The notes under the pieces: model-generated
Seen by the model: the letters and a program-made list of their open reading frames with translations, nothing else
Told to the model about the DNA's origin: nothing
The model's database searches: none
Program-made: the position numbers and the translations under genes
Part shown: positions 63,039 to 64,000 of the stretch, in pieces
Layout of the letters: every line of letters starts with the position of its first letter
How positions within the stretch are numbered: position 1 is the first letter of the stretch
Source: Cardiocondyla obscurior
Lineage: Eukaryota > Arthropoda > Insecta > Hymenoptera > Formicidae
NCBI RefSeq assembly: GCF_019399895.1
Contig: NC_091870.1
Location: 1,942,001-2,006,000, forward strand
DNA: 64,000 bases
Direction of reading: 5' to 3'

Positions 63039-63521
63039 GTGGAGATTCGAAGAGGATTTGCTAAGTGCAAACTCGAATGGATAGTAATAATATTCTTCCA
63101 ATTACGCGAGGCAATTAACGTCCCTCAACTAATTACGTGTGTATTCACGATTGCACTTTCAACGTGGTCATTCGCGGCTACGGAGGACTGCAATTTGTCA
63201 AATTACACGTCGTCAACGCAAATCCCACTCATTATTGACCTTCGACGCCGGCGCCGGGAAGCCCATCTTCGCGTGCGGTGAAATTACCTTTTCGACATGG
63301 ATATCCACGCGAGCCCATCGTTACCCTTGTTCGGAAGGTCTTTAATTATTCCCGGAGTGAATGGCTTTTTAAGGATGTTACCGCATTCAGTTGGAATTTT
63401 CCCGTCACGAAGAGCCGCATTCTCCGATCCGCGCAACTTTCTTCGGGAATGTCAACGTTTACCGTTACGTCCTAACTTTCGTAGAGACGACGTTAAGGAA
63501 TGCGAAAATATGTCCGAGTAA
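63039..63521 (+). other. Extended open frame broken by one stop
   Basis: One frame is open over 161 codons apart from a TGA at 63279. The first part (no ATG) reads like a secretory leader, LITCVFTIALSTWSFA, followed by a segment with two sequons (NLS, NYT). The TGA lies inside a possible weak donor, CG|GTGAAA. The second part begins at an ATG (63297) and runs 74 codons to TAA at 63519. No family is recognised. It may be a decayed gene or exon, or a chance opening in GC-balanced DNA. Confidence 0.15.
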
Positions 63522-64000
63522 TTTACGAGAAATGCAGGTACATAAGCAAACAAAAAAAAGTTCCCTCCCGTGATACCTATAGACGTTACGCGCATTCAAG
63601 ATAGCGAGTAAAGTTCGCAGACAGTTTGTATTCACATACGGAAAACTACGCGTATAAATATAGCCGCAGTGTCGTGGAAAACAAGGGCCGTTCTTTTTAC
63701 ACAGGGATTCCTTGACCAAGTTAGAAAATCGATTGTTCCTCGAAGAAACTTATCTAATTTTTTTCATTATTCTTTTTGTTTTTTTTTTTTAATTGTTTAA
63801 TTTTTATTATTGGGATCAATTTTATTATTAAAAATTTTTTTTATATTTATTGGTACATTTTCGCAAATAATATTTTTTCCCCAAAGCGCATTGTATGAAA
63901 AACGTGCAAAAAACTTACTGGTCGATGTGCAACAGCGGAGTTGACGAAGCTGCGGGTGACTGTAACATAAAATTAAAAAATATTAATTGTAGAGATGAGA
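63522..64000. other. Noncoding window end
   Basis: T-rich from 63755 to 63880. Nothing recognised. Confidence 0.5.

Noticed and set aside
1..64000. tRNA, rRNA, CRISPR or bacterial operon content
   Set aside because: No convincing tRNA B-box and cloverleaf, no rRNA signature, no spaced direct repeats, and no ribosome-binding-site-led gene runs were seen on reading both strands by eye. A covariance search would be more sensitive.

Overview
The window reads as eukaryotic, very probably insect, nuclear DNA. CpG is abundant rather than depleted, homopolymer A and T runs of 18-30 bases are frequent, and pyrimidine tracts and simple repeats are scattered throughout. CpG retention and short non-autonomous DNA transposons are typical of ants and other Hymenoptera, so an ant-like hymenopteran is my best guess. 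That is inference from composition; no gene here fixes the species. I found no bacterial gene organisation, rRNA, tRNA or CRISPR array.

The region is almost gene-free. The one exon I can support well is at 32560-32720 on the + strand. It has a strong acceptor, an in-frame upstream stop, an ATG in good context, a 29-codon secretory signal peptide and a GTAAGA donor in phase 1. It is the first coding exon of a secreted or membrane protein. No continuation is recognisable in the following 31 kb, so the right half of the window is probably its first coding intron, and the left half is 5' untranslated introns plus upstream intergenic DNA. Other ATG-initiated ORFs of 67-161 codons (12502, 34728, 57045, 59906 and a few more) match no family I know and are listed at low confidence.

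Layout. 1-8 kb: noncoding, with a CpG-rich island near 1.5-2.2 kb. 8-9 kb: copy A of a dispersed repeat beside a GC-rich block with E-boxes and an 18-bp palindrome. 9-15 kb: noncoding, with a 25-bp hairpin palindrome at 12256 and a C-rich quadruplex motif. 15-18 kb: two members of one hAT-type MITE family, one complete with terminal inverted repeats and an imperfect 8-bp target duplication (17519-17678), one degraded. 20-21 kb: a diverged local duplication. 21-32 kb: noncoding, with one G-quadruplex motif. 32.5 kb: the signal-peptide exon. 33-45 kb: presumed intron, with copy B of the dispersed repeat at 39178 and a compound repeat at 41.15 kb. 45.2 kb: a duplicated palindrome rich in TAATCC, the core site of Bicoid/Otx-class homeodomains. 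46-55 kb: several strong G-quadruplex motifs, a perfect-arm hairpin and simple repeats. 55-64 kb: AT-rich noncoding DNA with two unrecognised ORFs.

The signals most worth testing are the signal-peptide exon, the hAT MITE family, the 8.4/39.2 kb repeat pair and the TAATCC cluster.
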